From: Bradyrhizobium erythrophlei
Lineage (GTDB): Bacteria; Pseudomonadota; Alphaproteobacteria; Rhizobiales; Xanthobacteraceae
DNA length: 64,000 nucleotides
Assembly (NCBI GenBank): GCA_900129675.1
Contig: FSRD01000001.1
Coordinates: 5,941,501 to 6,005,500, forward strand
Reading direction: 5' to 3'
Made by a program: the position numbers and the translations under genes. How positions within the stretch are numbered: position 1 is the stretch's first letter; every line of letters begins with the position of its first letter. Below are positions 9,159 to 19,264 of this stretch, in pieces. Below the pieces are notes generated by a model. It was not told where the DNA came from, did not search any database, and saw nothing but the letters and a program-made list of their open reading frames with translations.

Positions 9159-10484
9159 TTATTCGGTCGCGGCAAATAAGTCCCATTTGCCCGGAAGGCC
9201 TTTGAGTTCAAATGATCCGCGCTCGGAAAATCTCAGGCCGGCGCCGGCGACCAGGTCGGTGACCACGCGCGACACCAGTACTTCGTTCGCAGCGGATTGC
9301 GCCATAACACGCGCGGCGGCATGCACCGCAATGCCACCGATGTCTTTTCCCCGAATTTCGATCTCGCCGGTATGTAGACCGGCGCGCAGCGGCAAGCCGA
9401 TTTGCTTTGTGGCGGATCCGAGTGCGAGTGCGCACCGGACGGCGCGACCCGGACCATCGAACGTCGCCAAAATGCCGTCGCCTGTATTTTTTACCAGAAT
9501 GCCGCGGTGCTTGCTGATGATTTGCTGAGCGAGCTGATCGTGGCTATCCAGCACATGTCGCCAGTGCTTGTCCCCAATTTCAGCGGCGTTACGTGTTGAC
9601 TCGACGATGTCGGTAAAGAGCACGGTCGTAAGAACACGTTCCAGCTCCCCTGAAAAGTTTTGTCGATGACCAGTGACAAATTCCTCGATATCTCCATGCA
9701 ATGCATCGGTATTGCCCAGCCAAGCGTAGTGGTCGCCGACGGGATACTCGATATATCGTGCATCCGTAATGTTTTGTGCAAGCTCACGACCGAGTGCGAC
9801 CGGGACCTGAGCATCGGTTCGGTTATGCAGCACAAGGGTTGGAACCCGTACCGTGGGCAGGATCGAGGTGACATCGATCTTACGGTGAATGTACAGGACA
9901 GTTCTCAATGCTCCGGGACTGCTCGACAGTCGCTCGTATTTCGCGAACTGAGCGACCGCCTCAGGATTGCTCACCTGGCTAGGGGCGACACGACGTACCG
10001 TCTCGCCGGTGCCCCAGTTCTTCAACGTCTGCTCGACGTGGCTCTGCCATACGTCGTTGGGCATTCTGTCGGCCGCGGAGGCAAACCCGCCAAATAAAAT
10101 GAGATGCGAAACTCGTTCCGGGTAAGTGGCGGCGAACAACACGCTCATGGGGCAGCCTTCGGACACCCCAAGCAGAACCGCGCGCCGCGATCCGATTACG
10201 TCCATGATGGCGCGCAGGTCATCCATGCGATCTTCCAGCGAGGGCGCCCCGTCTATTCTATCCGACAGCCCTTGTCCTCTTTTGTCGAATGTCACTACTC
10301 GGGCAAAATGCGAAAGCCGGCGTAGGAACGCCGTATAACCCGGCAATTCATGCAGAAAGTCGATATGGGAAAACAGGCCTGGGACGAGAATCAAGTCGAT
10401 GGGCCGATCGCCCAGTACCTGATAGGCGATGCTGAAGTCGCCGCTGGTCGCGTAACGTGTCTCGGGCAGTTTGAAATTGGTCAT
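9159..10484 (-). CDS. alpha/beta-hydrolase fused to a class III adenylate/guanylate cyclase domain
   Basis: The N-terminal hydrolase domain (about 10-275) has the nucleophile elbow GVSEG with Ser108 and a late His in GDHYAWLG. The C-terminal cyclase domain (about 283-441) has the metal-binding motif FTDIVEST and the second metal site NTGDGILATF. The protein would make cAMP or cGMP in the cytoplasm in response to something bound by the hydrolase-like module. This fusion is a known architecture in Bradyrhizobium-type genomes. It is transcribed alone, and neighbouring genes give no hint of a pathway. Confidence 0.9.
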   Translation of the reverse strand: MTNFKLPETRYATSGDFSIAYQVLGDRPIDLILVPGLFSHIDFLHELPGYTAFLRRLSHFARVVTFDKRGQGLSDRIDGAPSLEDRMDDLRAIMDVIGSRRAVLLGVSEGCPMSVLFAATYPERVSHLILFGGFASAADRMPNDVWQSHVEQTLKNWGTGETVRRVAPSQVSNPEAVAQFAKYERLSSSPGALRTVLYIHRKIDVTSILPTVRVPTLVLHNRTDAQVPVALGRELAQNITDARYIEYPVGDHYAWLGNTDALHGDIEEFVTGHRQNFSGELERVLTTVLFTDIVESTRNAAEIGDKHWRHVLDSHDQLAQQIISKHRGILVKNTGDGILATFDGPGRAVRCALALGSATKQIGLPLRAGLHTGEIEIRGKDIGGIAVHAAARVMAQSAANEVLVSRVVTDLVAGAGLRFSERGSFELKGLPGKWDLFAATE

Positions 10485-10642
10485 CCGAACAGACCCAATT
10501 CAAGGAATAGATTATCAACCGGATGCGCGATTTGATCAACGGCGATGCCGAGAGGCCAGAACACGCATCACACCCTTTCCCTAAAATTGATCCAAATAAG
10601 CTTTGGATGATCATTTGGGTCGATGCGATCGATCACTGGCTT

Positions 10643-10975
10643 TTATTTCGCGCCTTTGAGCGCGGTCAAATAATCAACAATTGTGCCGACATCCTCGGGA
10701 GCTACCGGGGCCTCGTAGTTGTTGATCATCTTGTTGACTTCCGTTGCCCAAGCTTGCTTCGGCAGCGCTGGCTGGTTCAACACCATGCCTGCTGAGTGAC
10801 AGGCGAGGCAGTTGTTGTTGATTGCATCCGACCCCGGACCTGCGGGGAACATCCTGTCGCTGTCCGGCAGGTCGATCTTTACTGACTTCAGCTCGAACGC
10901 CGAGGCAGCCCGCTCCGGAAGTTGCATCGAAGCCACGCTCAACAGAATTACGGCTGACAGGGACTTGCGAAACAT
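10643..10975 (-). CDS. sorB: sulfite dehydrogenase cytochrome c subunit (SorB-like)
   Basis: This small periplasmic c-type cytochrome of about 110 residues has a Sec signal peptide ending near AASA and a single haem site CLACH in NNNCLACHSAG. It accepts electrons from the molybdenum subunit encoded immediately upstream, 12 bp away. ATG 10975 is preferred over TTG 10981 because CGGAGA precedes it at a reasonable distance. Length and partner fit SorB. Confidence 0.85.
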   Translation of the reverse strand: MFRKSLSAVILLSVASMQLPERAASAFELKSVKIDLPDSDRMFPAGPGSDAINNNCLACHSAGMVLNQPALPKQAWATEVNKMINNYEAPVAPEDVGTIVDYLTALKGAK

Positions 10976-10987
10976 GGTCAATCTCCG

Positions 10988-12195
10988 TCATGTCGCGGCG
11001 ATATCGGTTGACTCCACGACATTGCGCATGAAGCCCGCCGGATTCCAGTTTGGCGTGTCGGGTTGCGCTACGCCGTTATTGTTGGTGCAGCGGGTCAGCA
11101 AACTGAATTTTCCTGGCGAAGGCAGTGTGAGTTGCGTCTGCCACTGCCGAAATCCATATTTGCCTTCGTCCTTTCCGAGAGGTGCCTCGCGCCAGGTCTG
11201 GCCGTTATCGATAGAGTAATCCACCCTTGCCACGCCGCTATCGCCGCCGAACGCAATGGAGCGCAACGTCGTCGGCGCACCCGTCCTCACCTGCTGGCCG
11301 GAGGTTATGTTTGTGACAAACGATCTGGGCACCATTCGATTGATCGGAATCATCTTCACGTTCGTGTCGCCCGGCTTGATGCTCGCGTGCGGTGTATCTG
11401 GAATGGTATAGGCAACTTTGGTCCAATAATTGGTGTCGGGCTGATCCAAGACCTCGATATCGTTCAGCATTTTGACCCAATAGGTCGCATACCAACCGGG
11501 CACGACGAGCCGTAGCGGAAATCCGTTCACCAAAGGTAGTTGCTCGCCGTTCATGGCGTAGGCGATCATCACTTCGCCATCGCGGGCGTGATCAATGTCC
11601 AGCGACTTCATGAAATGCGGCGCATTCGCTACGACTGGCTCTTCCAGGCCCTTAAATCGCACCTGCACGGCCCCGGGCTTCATGCCAGCCTTGTCTAACA
11701 CGTCCTTGAGGCGGACGCCCGTCCAGAGCGCGTTGCCCATGGCGCCGTTCGCCCATTGCCCGCCGGATACCCGAGGCTGGAATAAACCTCGCGAGTTGCC
11801 CGAGCATTGGTTTACCGCAGCGATTTGGAAACTTGGCAATCCGTGCAGGATATCGTTCAGAGATAGCGACACCGTTTGATTCACGTGGCCGCGCACTGTC
11901 AGGGTGAATTTGTCGATATCAATATCGGTCGGGATCAACGCCCAGTGCCAACGCACGTAGAATTGGTCTACCGGGGTGAATACACCCTTGTCGAAAACCT
12001 CAAATGGCGTTTCCAGGAGTGGTGGTCGGGTCCGCTGCAGGATCATTGGCCCTTTCTGTGGAAAGGTGGTGGTGATCTGCCGCGCACCGGGCCACCGGGC
12101 AGCCCTAGATCGATGATCGTTTGTGCCCAGGAAGGCCTTGGGAAAGCCAACGCTCCGACGCCCGCCGCTCCAAGCAATTGCCGTCGTGTAACCAT
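10988..12195 (-). CDS. sorA: sulfite dehydrogenase molybdopterin subunit SorA, frameshifted behind its Tat signal
   Basis: This is a periplasmic sulfite:cytochrome c oxidoreductase of the sulfite oxidase family. The molybdenum-ligand Cys is in AAVNQCSGNSRG, and the substrate region GQWANGAMGNALWTGV and a C-terminal Mo-co dimerisation domain are present. The main frame begins in non-homologous sequence. The expected Tat leader (MVTRRQLLGAAGVGALAF) is encoded from ATG 12195 in a different frame, preceded by GGAGG. The two frames meet near 12080-12090 (LPGGP to GARQITTTF), and one extra G would restore continuity. It is either a recent inactivating deletion or an assembly error. sorB follows in the same operon. 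Confidence 0.82.
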
Positions 12196-12292
12196 GGCTA
12201 TTTAAACCTCCGCGACATTTGTTCCGTATATCAAACAGCGATGGCGTCGGTGGATCGATCCTACGGAGGTTTATTGGGACGTCCATACGGTG

Positions 12293-12681
12293 TAGGTGGC
12301 CTATACCTTTGTTTCGTAGCGAGCGCGCACCCGTTGTCTGCCGCTCGCCGCCATGACGCGGACCGTGCGGCCGTGATGCGAGCGTCTCAGGTTCCGGGCG
12401 AAAGAGGCCAGATCGAGCTCAACCGCTCGCCTCGCGGGCCACACAGTCGGAGCCGACCATGCTCAGGATGCGCTTCGAGCGTGCGTGCCGCACATTCACC
12501 CACATGGATGCCGGCGGCCGTCATGCCGACATCACTGATCGACCGCTTATGGCCGTTCGCCAATAAGCTGACCTCCGAGAGGGCCCCTGCCGCTTTGGAT
12601 GTATCAAGAGTGCCGGCTTTTCTAGAGCTGGATCTCGCGAATGCACTTTGCGACAGCTTCCAGGCGCTGCCTGGAGCAGGC
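12293..12681. other. gene-poor stretch
   Basis: About 390 bp lie between the sorA leader and the DUF1801 remnant. Open frames exist on both strands, but none shows a ribosome site, a recognisable family or protein-like composition. I see nothing that can be supported here. Confidence 0.4.
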
Positions 12682-12905
12682 CTAACTTTTCTTTGATCCG
12701 GCCGCCTTTGACTTATCGCGTCCGGCGGCTTCCTTGGCGCGGCTCTTCGCGATGCGTTCTATCAATTTCACGGGGACGGGCTTGGAGAGTGATAATCTGA
12801 TAGTGCCTTTCTTCACCTCGTATGCTGCAAGGTCATCCTTAAGCGCCGCTACGACGAAGTCGGTCGCAGGGTAGAGCGAGTAATGGCTTCCACCCGGCAA
12901 AGTAT
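12682..12905 (-). pseudogene. C-terminal remnant of a DUF1801 (YdhG-like) protein
   Basis: The last ~75 codons (SLYPATDFVVAALKDDLAAY, then KGTIRLSLSKPVPVKLIERI and a Lys/Ala-rich tail) match the C-terminal half of DUF1801 proteins. The N-terminal half is not found upstream; the frame continues into unrelated sequence. Truncated, probably not functional. Confidence 0.6.
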
Positions 12906-13078
12906 ATGACAGGGACACCGCGCAGTTTGTAAGCCGGCATTTTGTAAGAAATTTGTTCCTCTGCGTGGGGCGCCGCCTCGCGGATGAGGTCCGATGTCCG
13001 GCTTCGGGGACAATGCTGAATACATTTGCTCGCGGCAAGTATTTCGCCTTTTGACCCAACTAAGACATCAAGCCTGAT

Positions 13079-13141
13079 CGCATCGGGCCGGCCATCAACC
13101 TGAAAACCGCGGAGGCACTCGGCATCGATATGCCCGCGATG
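13079..13141 (+). pseudogene. possible C-terminal scrap of an ABC-transporter substrate-binding protein
   Basis: A short stretch reading PAINLKTAEALGIDMP resembles the C-terminal end of ABC_sub_bind lipoproteins (family pattern: INLKTAKALGL). It has no start and is followed directly by the 3' end of the giant kinase on the other strand. Only about 20 residues support it. Confidence 0.3.
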
Positions 13142-13191
13142 CCGCTCGGGCGCGCCGCCTTCTGTTCTTTGGGCGGCTTAGGGGCGCAACC

Positions 13192-16100
13192 TCATGGTGC
13201 GTGCTCGGCATTCACCGGCAGGGTGAACTGAAACGTAGCACCGTGGGGTATGTTTGCCGCGGCCCATAGCCGGCCACCGTGGGCTTCCATGATCGAACGG
13301 CAAATCGAGAGTCCCATACCCATGCCGGTGGATTTGGTGGTGAAAAAGGCGTCGAACAGCCGGTCCGCATTCGCGGCCGATATCCCGACTCCGCAATCCG
13401 TTACGCTCGCGACCACTAGTTGTTTCTCGTCCTGGCGGGATCGGATCACGAGTTCGCGTGGCCGATCCGTGACCGATTGCATGGCTTCAATGCCATTCAT
13501 CACCAGGTTGATGATAACCTGTTGCAGTTGGACACGATCTCCCAGGATCATGGGGAGAGCCGGCCCCAACTCCATTCGTAGCGACACCTGGTGACTGGTT
13601 AACTCGCGCTGCACCAATGCGACGACCTCCCTGACGAGGTCATTGATGTCGAGTGGCACCTTCTCAATCTCGGCCTTTTTCGCAAGCGTACGGACACGCT
13701 GGATTACCGCACTTGCCCGATTGTTATCGTTGACTATCCATTCCACCGAGCGGCGCGCCGCGTCGAGGTCGGGAGTTGCGCGATCGAGCCAGCGCAGACA
13801 GGCCTCGGCGTTGGTGGCGACCGCGGAGAGTGGCTGATTCACTTCATGGGCGATGGAAGCTGTCAGTTCGCCCAGCATGGTCACGCGCGTGACGTGAGCG
13901 AGCTCCGCCTGCGCCTTGCGCAGGGCCTTTTCCGCCTGCTCCGCGCGTATCGACGCGGTGGTGTCGGTGGCAGTGCCGCGATAGCCAAGGAAACGACCTT
14001 CGACGTCGAATACCGGCTTGCCGCTGGTTCGGATATAAATTTGGGACCCGCTTTCGTTGATGACACCATAGACGAAATCCCGAAACGGCCAGTGGGCATC
14101 AAGCGCCTCCCGATGCCGGCGCCATTTTTCCGGCTCGGTCTCTAGATCGGATGCGACCTCCCATCGCGTTACCTCCTGCAGGCGGAAGAGGGGTAGACCA
14201 GCGACGTTGATATTTTCGGATATCGTGATGATCCGGTGATCCGGCCCGGTCTCCCAGAGCCAATCCGAGGCTGTCTCGGCATAATCGCGAAAGCGCTGTT
14301 CGCTGGCGCGCAACTTCTCCTCCGCTTGCTCGCGGTCGGTGAGGTCGATGACAAAGGAAACCCCTTCGTCTGGCTTCCACTCGAAAAGCGCGCGGGCGAC
14401 CAGAACCGGCACGCGGCTGCCGTCTTTGCGAAAGTACTCTTTCTCGCGCGGTTTGAAGGTTCCAACCGCCTTTAGCTCTGCGATGATCTGTTCGTCGGCG
14501 TCACGCCACTCGGCCGGCGTCAGTTCCGTCCATCGCAGCCGACCCGAGACGAGATCTTCCCGGCCATATCCGACCATGTCGAGAAACGCCTGGTTGGCAT
14601 CGATGATCCGACCCTGAAGATCCCAAAACACGATCCCGACGATGTTCGAGTCGACAAGGCGGCGGATCCTGGCTTCCCGCTCTTGCAGATCGCTGTAGAG
14701 ACGGGCGTTCTCCAGCGCGATCGCCGCTTGAGATGCCAGCACTTCCAGCACCGAGATCCGGGCGGGCGTGAACACGTGCGATGCAAGATTGTTCTCGAGA
14801 TAGAGCACCCCGATCAGCTTGGACTGGTTGAGCAACGGTAGGCAGAGAACTGAACGGGTTTGGCGTTGACGGATGTACGGATCCGCGGCAAACGGGGACT
14901 GGGCTGCGGCATCGTCGAGAATGACGCTCTCCCGGGTGCGCAGGACGTAATGGATCACCGACTCCGGCAGCACCGCAGCGGTCACCGGCTGGTCGCGCAA
15001 CTCGACGACGACTGTGTCGCCGGCGGTCGCGGCTTCCGCCTCAATCCGCGGCTCAGCCCCGCGCGGAACAATCAACAGACCTCGCTCGGCACCCGCCTGC
15101 TCAATGGCCGTGCGCATCATTGTGTCGATCAGTGTTTCCAGGACGATCTCGCTGGAGACGGCCTGCGAGACCTTGATCACGGTCGAGAGGTCGAGGTGTT
15201 CGACCGGCGCCCCGATCGTGCTCGTCGGTGCAGACGCTGGTTCTTCCTCCCCGAGGTGTGGATACATCTTATCGAGTTGCCGAACCTTGCCGTTGGCTCC
15301 CCAACGGACATAGCCGTCGCGCGCGTTCCGCAGATACACATGGGCAAACTCTTCGAAGCCACGCGCCGCGTAGAAGCGCGCGGCCAGTTCGTAGGCGAGC
15401 GCCTCGTGGTGGACGAAGCCGTTTGCCTGGGCCGAGCGGATGGCCTGTTCGTATAGGCGCATCGCGTCGACATCTCGGCCGTCGATCCGTGCAATCTCGG
15501 CGCCAACCAGCGCTGCGCGGTTTTCAAAACTCTCAGGGCAGTGCTCGGCCCAGATCTGGATTTGCCGGTGATGCGCAGCGAGCGCTTCGACATGCCGCTG
15601 GCGCGCATCCGCCGCCGCGGCAGCAGATGCCGCGTGAGACAAGGCTGCGTAGAAGTCATATTCCGCGACCTCGAGATTCGACAGCGTCGACCACCGCAGC
15701 CGGCGCGCTCTCGCCGACGCATCGACGGCGGCCGCGAAGTCGCCGGCAAAATAGCGCGCCTGCGCCCTCCGGATCCAATACCAGCACTCGGCACGCGCAA
15801 GATCCGGGTTGCTGGAGAAACGATACTCGACGCGACGTTCGTCAAAGTGCGAATCGTCGAAGGAGCCGAATTGCGACGTTAACCCGCGTAGCGTTCGAAC
15901 AAGCGCAAGCTGCGTGGACGCGATGTCGCCAACGAGTCCGAATCGTTGTGCGAGCGCGAGACTTTGCTCGGCCGCGCGTTGTACCTCGACAAGTGGATCT
16001 CCCGCTACGAGGAGATTCGTGGTCAACGAGTATGAGGCGAACGCAACATACGGCAGATCGCCCATCGTGTTTGCGGTGTCGAACGCGCGGCGCAGCATGT

Positions 16101-19100
16101 CACGGCCAGCGCGGATATTTTGCGTCCACGACAGGAGATTTCCGAAGTTGACGTAGATCCTGGCTGGAAAGCGCCTCAACCCTCGCTGTTCGACCAGGTC
16201 ATAACCGAGCCGCCCGAAGCGAAATGCGATGTCGTAGTCGCCGTAGTGCCCGCCGGCCACCGCGAGAAGCGATTCATACGCATAGCATGAACCGTCGCTG
16301 TGGCCACGTTCAAGGCTGAGATTGACCACTCGGCAGACGACCAGGACGTAGAGATTGACGTCGCTGAGTGCCGCTGGCATTCCCATCTTGGTCAGGACGT
16401 CGACGGTAGCCAAGGACTCCGGGTCCGTCATCAACGGACCATGGACGAGGTCCTCGATGCTGTGGCTCCCGACCCACGACCGGATCCGCTCGTATTCGCG
16501 TCGCGCTTCGTCTTCCGTCGGTTGCTGCGACCAGTCGATACCGAGATGACGGAGGGACTCAAGACCCACGGTCACCGCGCGGCGGCTCTGATCGAGTGTC
16601 GTGTACAGATCGAGGCTCAGGCAGGCGATGGCCGCATGTTCTAGCGTAGTGGCGGCTCGCGCCGACAGCGCCGTCAAGCGGTCCTCTGCGGCAGTCAGCT
16701 CGCCGGTCAGGAATTCGCACTCGGCCCGGTGCAACTCCAGTGCAAAGGTGAGCTCGTGCCGGCGCTCCCACGAGTCTTCGGGCAGCAGGGTCGCGCCGGC
16801 CGTGAGGTAGGTGAGCGCCGAGGCGTAGGCCGTGGAAGCCTTGGCCCGCCTGCCGGCGATCAAGTTGAACTCGGCCAGCTGCTCACGTTCATCTCGCGCC
16901 GTGATCAGCGTCGCGCCGCGGTTGAGCTGATTGACTATCTCGAAGACCGACTCCTCCCGCTGTCCCGGCGGCGTCTGCGCCGCCAGCAGCCGGCCGATCC
17001 GCAGGTGCGCCTCGGGGCGCAAGTCTTCCGGGATCAGCGAATAGGCGGCTTCCTGGACGCGGTCATGGAGAAACCTGTAGTCACTGTCTGAGCGGAACAC
17101 GAGTCCGGTTCGCACCGCTTCCCAAAGGTCGCCGTCCATGCCTCCCTTCGAATCCTGGTGAATTATCGCCAGGAGGGTGAACTCTGCGCTGTTGCCTATG
17201 CAGGCAAGCTGCTGCAGGGCCTTCTGCGTTCCGACAGGTAGGCGATTCAGCCTTTCAACCATGAGGCCGACCACGTTGTCGGTATACCCCTTGGTCTGAA
17301 TGCGACTGAGGTCCCACGTCCAGCGGGACGAGGCGTGATCGAACGAGAGCAAGTGCTCTTCGGCGAGCGCGTGAAGAAACTGAATGACGAAGAACGGGTT
17401 GCCGGCCGTCTTCTCGTGCACCAGTTGCGTCAGCAGTACGGCATCCTCCGGCTCGCAGTGAAGCGCATCGGCGATCAACTGGCCCAGCTGCTCAGGGGCG
17501 AACGGCGCGAGCGTGATCCCCTCTATCTTTCCGCCTTCGTTCCTGATGGCTTCGAGCCTGTGCATCAGTGGATGGGCGGCATCGACCTCGTTGTCGCGGT
17601 AGGCGCCGATCAGCAGCAGGTGCCGCACGTCCGCCTGGGTCAGCAGATCCTCGAGCAGATCGAGTGTCGCCGCGTCGAGCCATTGCAAATCGTCGAGAAA
17701 GAGCGTCAGCGGATGTTCGGGCCGCGCAAAGACGCCGATGAAGCGTCGGAACACCAGTTGGAACCGCGCCTGCGCCTGCTGCGGCGGCAACTCCGGGACC
17801 GGCGGTGGTTCGCCGACAATGAGCTTCAGCTCGGGGACAAGGTCGACCATGAGCCGCCCGTTCGGGCCCAGCGCCTCCAGAAGGGCGTCGCGCCAACTGC
17901 TCAGCTCGGCGTCGCTCTTGCTGAGAAGAGGTCGCACGAGGCTTTGAAAAGCCTGCACCAGCGTCGCATAGGGGATGTCGCGCTTGTACCGATCGAACTT
18001 GCCGGAGGCGAAAAGGCCGCGCGGCGGCACCAGCGCCTTGTGCAGCTCATTGACGACGGCGGACTTGCCGATGCCGGAATAGCCGGAGACCAGCACCAGC
18101 TCCGGCCGGCCGCTGGTGACGACGCGATCGAAGGCGGCGAACAAGGTCTCGATCTCGCGCTCTCGCCCGTACAGTTTCTCGGGAATCAAAAGCCGGTCGG
18201 ACGTGTCCTGCTTGCCTAGCGGGAAGGCGTCAATCCGGTGCTGAGCCTCCCATGTAGCAAGGCAGCGCCGGAGGTCGCGCTCCAGGCCGGCCGCGGTCTG
18301 GTAGCGCTCCTCGGCGCTCTTGGCGAGCAGCTTCAGGATGAGGGCGGAGACCGCGGCCGGGACAGTCTCCAGCCGCTCGCTTGGCGGCACCGGCTTTCTG
18401 GCGATATGGCAGTGGACCCACTCCATCGGATCGGCTGCCGTGAAGGGCAGTGTCCCCGTCAACATTTCGTAGAAGGTGACACCCAGAGCGTAGAGATCGC
18501 TGCGGGAGTCCACCGAGCGGTTCATCCTGCCGGTTTGTTCTGGCGCCATATAGGCAAGCGTGCCCGCGATCATCTCCGGCGGGGCGGCGGCTTGGCGCTC
18601 GCGCGGCAGACGCGAAGCGATGCCGAACCCCGTCAGCCACACGCCGCCGCTTGCCACGTCCACCAGGATATTTGCCGGCTTGATGTCCTTATGGATAAGG
18701 CCTCGCACATGCACTTGGCGGAGCACCCCCGCAAGCGGGATCGCGATGCGCAGGAAATGCGATATCTCCAATGGTCGGCCAAGCAGCCGAGCGAGCGGCA
18801 TACCGCCGGGATCCTCAAGCACCAGCGTCATGCGGCCGTTGTCGTGCGTAAGCGCGACGGGTCGCGCCGCCCAGTCGGCGTCAAGTTCGGACTTGAGCGC
18901 ATATTCGTGTTCAAGCCGCTCGACGCGACCGGGCGACGTATCTTCCGCGGCAGCAAGCAGGATCGGCGCCAAGCCGTTGCCGGCGCCCCGGAAGAGAGCG
19001 ATGTCTCCCTCCCTCAGCGGCGAGAATACGTAGCCCAAGAGCTCCTTCACGAGGGCCTCCTGCCAGGAGGACTGCTTTGGTACAGTGATTAGGTTACGTT

Positions 19101-19152
19101 TGCTCTGGCCCGTCAACCAAAAACAGACGCCCAAAAATGCAACCCGCATCAC
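13192..19152 (-). CDS. giant hybrid: Ser/Thr kinase-like, AAA ATPase, TPR, GAF, PAS, histidine kinase
   Basis: The formal ORF has 1986 residues. In order: protein-kinase-like domain (about 40-300, catalytic loop HKDIKPANIL at 154-163, but the DFG position reads GFG in LTGFGIAS); AAA_16/NTPase (Walker A GYSGIGKS 357-364, Walker B LFLDDLQW 484-491); a long helical TPR-like region; GAF (about 1340-1490); two PAS domains (about 1500-1740); HisKA with His1769 (SIAHEVNQPL); and HATPase (DCGVG, GMGMGLS). The likely true start is TTG 19038, preceded by AAGGAG and opening GYVFSPLREGD, where homologues begin; the GTG at 19152 lies upstream of the conserved part. A cytoplasmic sensory hub, orphan here since no response regulator is adjacent. 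Paralogous fragments lie at 315-1649 and 23462-23562. Confidence 0.92.
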   Translation of the reverse strand: MMRVAFLGVCFWLTGQSKRNLITVPKQSSWQEALVKELLGYVFSPLREGDIALFRGAGNGLAPILLAAAEDTSPGRVERLEHEYALKSELDADWAARPVALTHDNGRMTLVLEDPGGMPLARLLGRPLEISHFLRIAIPLAGVLRQVHVRGLIHKDIKPANILVDVASGGVWLTGFGIASRLPRERQAAAPPEMIAGTLAYMAPEQTGRMNRSVDSRSDLYALGVTFYEMLTGTLPFTAADPMEWVHCHIARKPVPPSERLETVPAAVSALILKLLAKSAEERYQTAAGLERDLRRCLATWEAQHRIDAFPLGKQDTSDRLLIPEKLYGREREIETLFAAFDRVVTSGRPELVLVSGYSGIGKSAVVNELHKALVPPRGLFASGKFDRYKRDIPYATLVQAFQSLVRPLLSKSDAELSSWRDALLEALGPNGRLMVDLVPELKLIVGEPPPVPELPPQQAQARFQLVFRRFIGVFARPEHPLTLFLDDLQWLDAATLDLLEDLLTQADVRHLLLIGAYRDNEVDAAHPLMHRLEAIRNEGGKIEGITLAPFAPEQLGQLIADALHCEPEDAVLLTQLVHEKTAGNPFFVIQFLHALAEEHLLSFDHASSRWTWDLSRIQTKGYTDNVVGLMVERLNRLPVGTQKALQQLACIGNSAEFTLLAIIHQDSKGGMDGDLWEAVRTGLVFRSDSDYRFLHDRVQEAAYSLIPEDLRPEAHLRIGRLLAAQTPPGQREESVFEIVNQLNRGATLITARDEREQLAEFNLIAGRRAKASTAYASALTYLTAGATLLPEDSWERRHELTFALELHRAECEFLTGELTAAEDRLTALSARAATTLEHAAIACLSLDLYTTLDQSRRAVTVGLESLRHLGIDWSQQPTEDEARREYERIRSWVGSHSIEDLVHGPLMTDPESLATVDVLTKMGMPAALSDVNLYVLVVCRVVNLSLERGHSDGSCYAYESLLAVAGGHYGDYDIAFRFGRLGYDLVEQRGLRRFPARIYVNFGNLLSWTQNIRAGRDMLRRAFDTANTMGDLPYVAFASYSLTTNLLVAGDPLVEVQRAAEQSLALAQRFGLVGDIASTQLALVRTLRGLTSQFGSFDDSHFDERRVEYRFSSNPDLARAECWYWIRRAQARYFAGDFAAAVDASARARRLRWSTLSNLEVAEYDFYAALSHAASAAAAADARQRHVEALAAHHRQIQIWAEHCPESFENRAALVGAEIARIDGRDVDAMRLYEQAIRSAQANGFVHHEALAYELAARFYAARGFEEFAHVYLRNARDGYVRWGANGKVRQLDKMYPHLGEEEPASAPTSTIGAPVEHLDLSTVIKVSQAVSSEIVLETLIDTMMRTAIEQAGAERGLLIVPRGAEPRIEAEAATAGDTVVVELRDQPVTAAVLPESVIHYVLRTRESVILDDAAAQSPFAADPYIRQRQTRSVLCLPLLNQSKLIGVLYLENNLASHVFTPARISVLEVLASQAAIALENARLYSDLQEREARIRRLVDSNIVGIVFWDLQGRIIDANQAFLDMVGYGREDLVSGRLRWTELTPAEWRDADEQIIAELKAVGTFKPREKEYFRKDGSRVPVLVARALFEWKPDEGVSFVIDLTDREQAEEKLRASEQRFRDYAETASDWLWETGPDHRIITISENINVAGLPLFRLQEVTRWEVASDLETEPEKWRRHREALDAHWPFRDFVYGVINESGSQIYIRTSGKPVFDVEGRFLGYRGTATDTTASIRAEQAEKALRKAQAELAHVTRVTMLGELTASIAHEVNQPLSAVATNAEACLRWLDRATPDLDAARRSVEWIVNDNNRASAVIQRVRTLAKKAEIEKVPLDINDLVREVVALVQRELTSHQVSLRMELGPALPMILGDRVQLQQVIINLVMNGIEAMQSVTDRPRELVIRSRQDEKQLVVASVTDCGVGISAANADRLFDAFFTTKSTGMGMGLSICRSIMEAHGGRLWAAANIPHGATFQFTLPVNAEHAP
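19005..19100 (-). repeat. ~97-bp direct repeat, copy A (5' end of the giant kinase)
   Basis: This segment, covering the region just upstream of and including the likely TTG start of the giant kinase, recurs at 23462-23560 in the same orientation with roughly ten differences. It ends with AGGTTACGTTT in both copies. The 4.4 kb between the copies contains the peroxidase and HD genes. Confidence 0.8.
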
Positions 19153-19216
19153 GAGCGGTGCCTATTATGGCTAGACGAGTGACGAGAACCGCGCTGCAGG
19201 GGCTCCGGTGACCAAC

Positions 19217-19249
19217 CAACGCCGCCGACCGATCGGCGTTGGCACTTTT
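19217..19249. other. intergenic hairpin
   Basis: CAACGCCG and CGGCGTTG form an 8-bp stem with a 9-base loop, followed on the plus strand by GCACTTTT. It lies just beyond the stop of the small gene ending at 19265. The T-tract is on the strand opposite to that gene, so a terminator role is uncertain. Confidence 0.35.
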
Positions 19250-19264
19250 CGGACGGCGCTCATG

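Noticed and set aside
12121..12696. 191-codon plus frame upstream of DUF1801 remnant
   Set aside because: Overlaps the sorA leader, no ribosome site, no protein-like pattern.
15228..16151. 307-codon plus frame inside the giant kinase
   Set aside because: Arg-rich antisense shadow of the coding strand.
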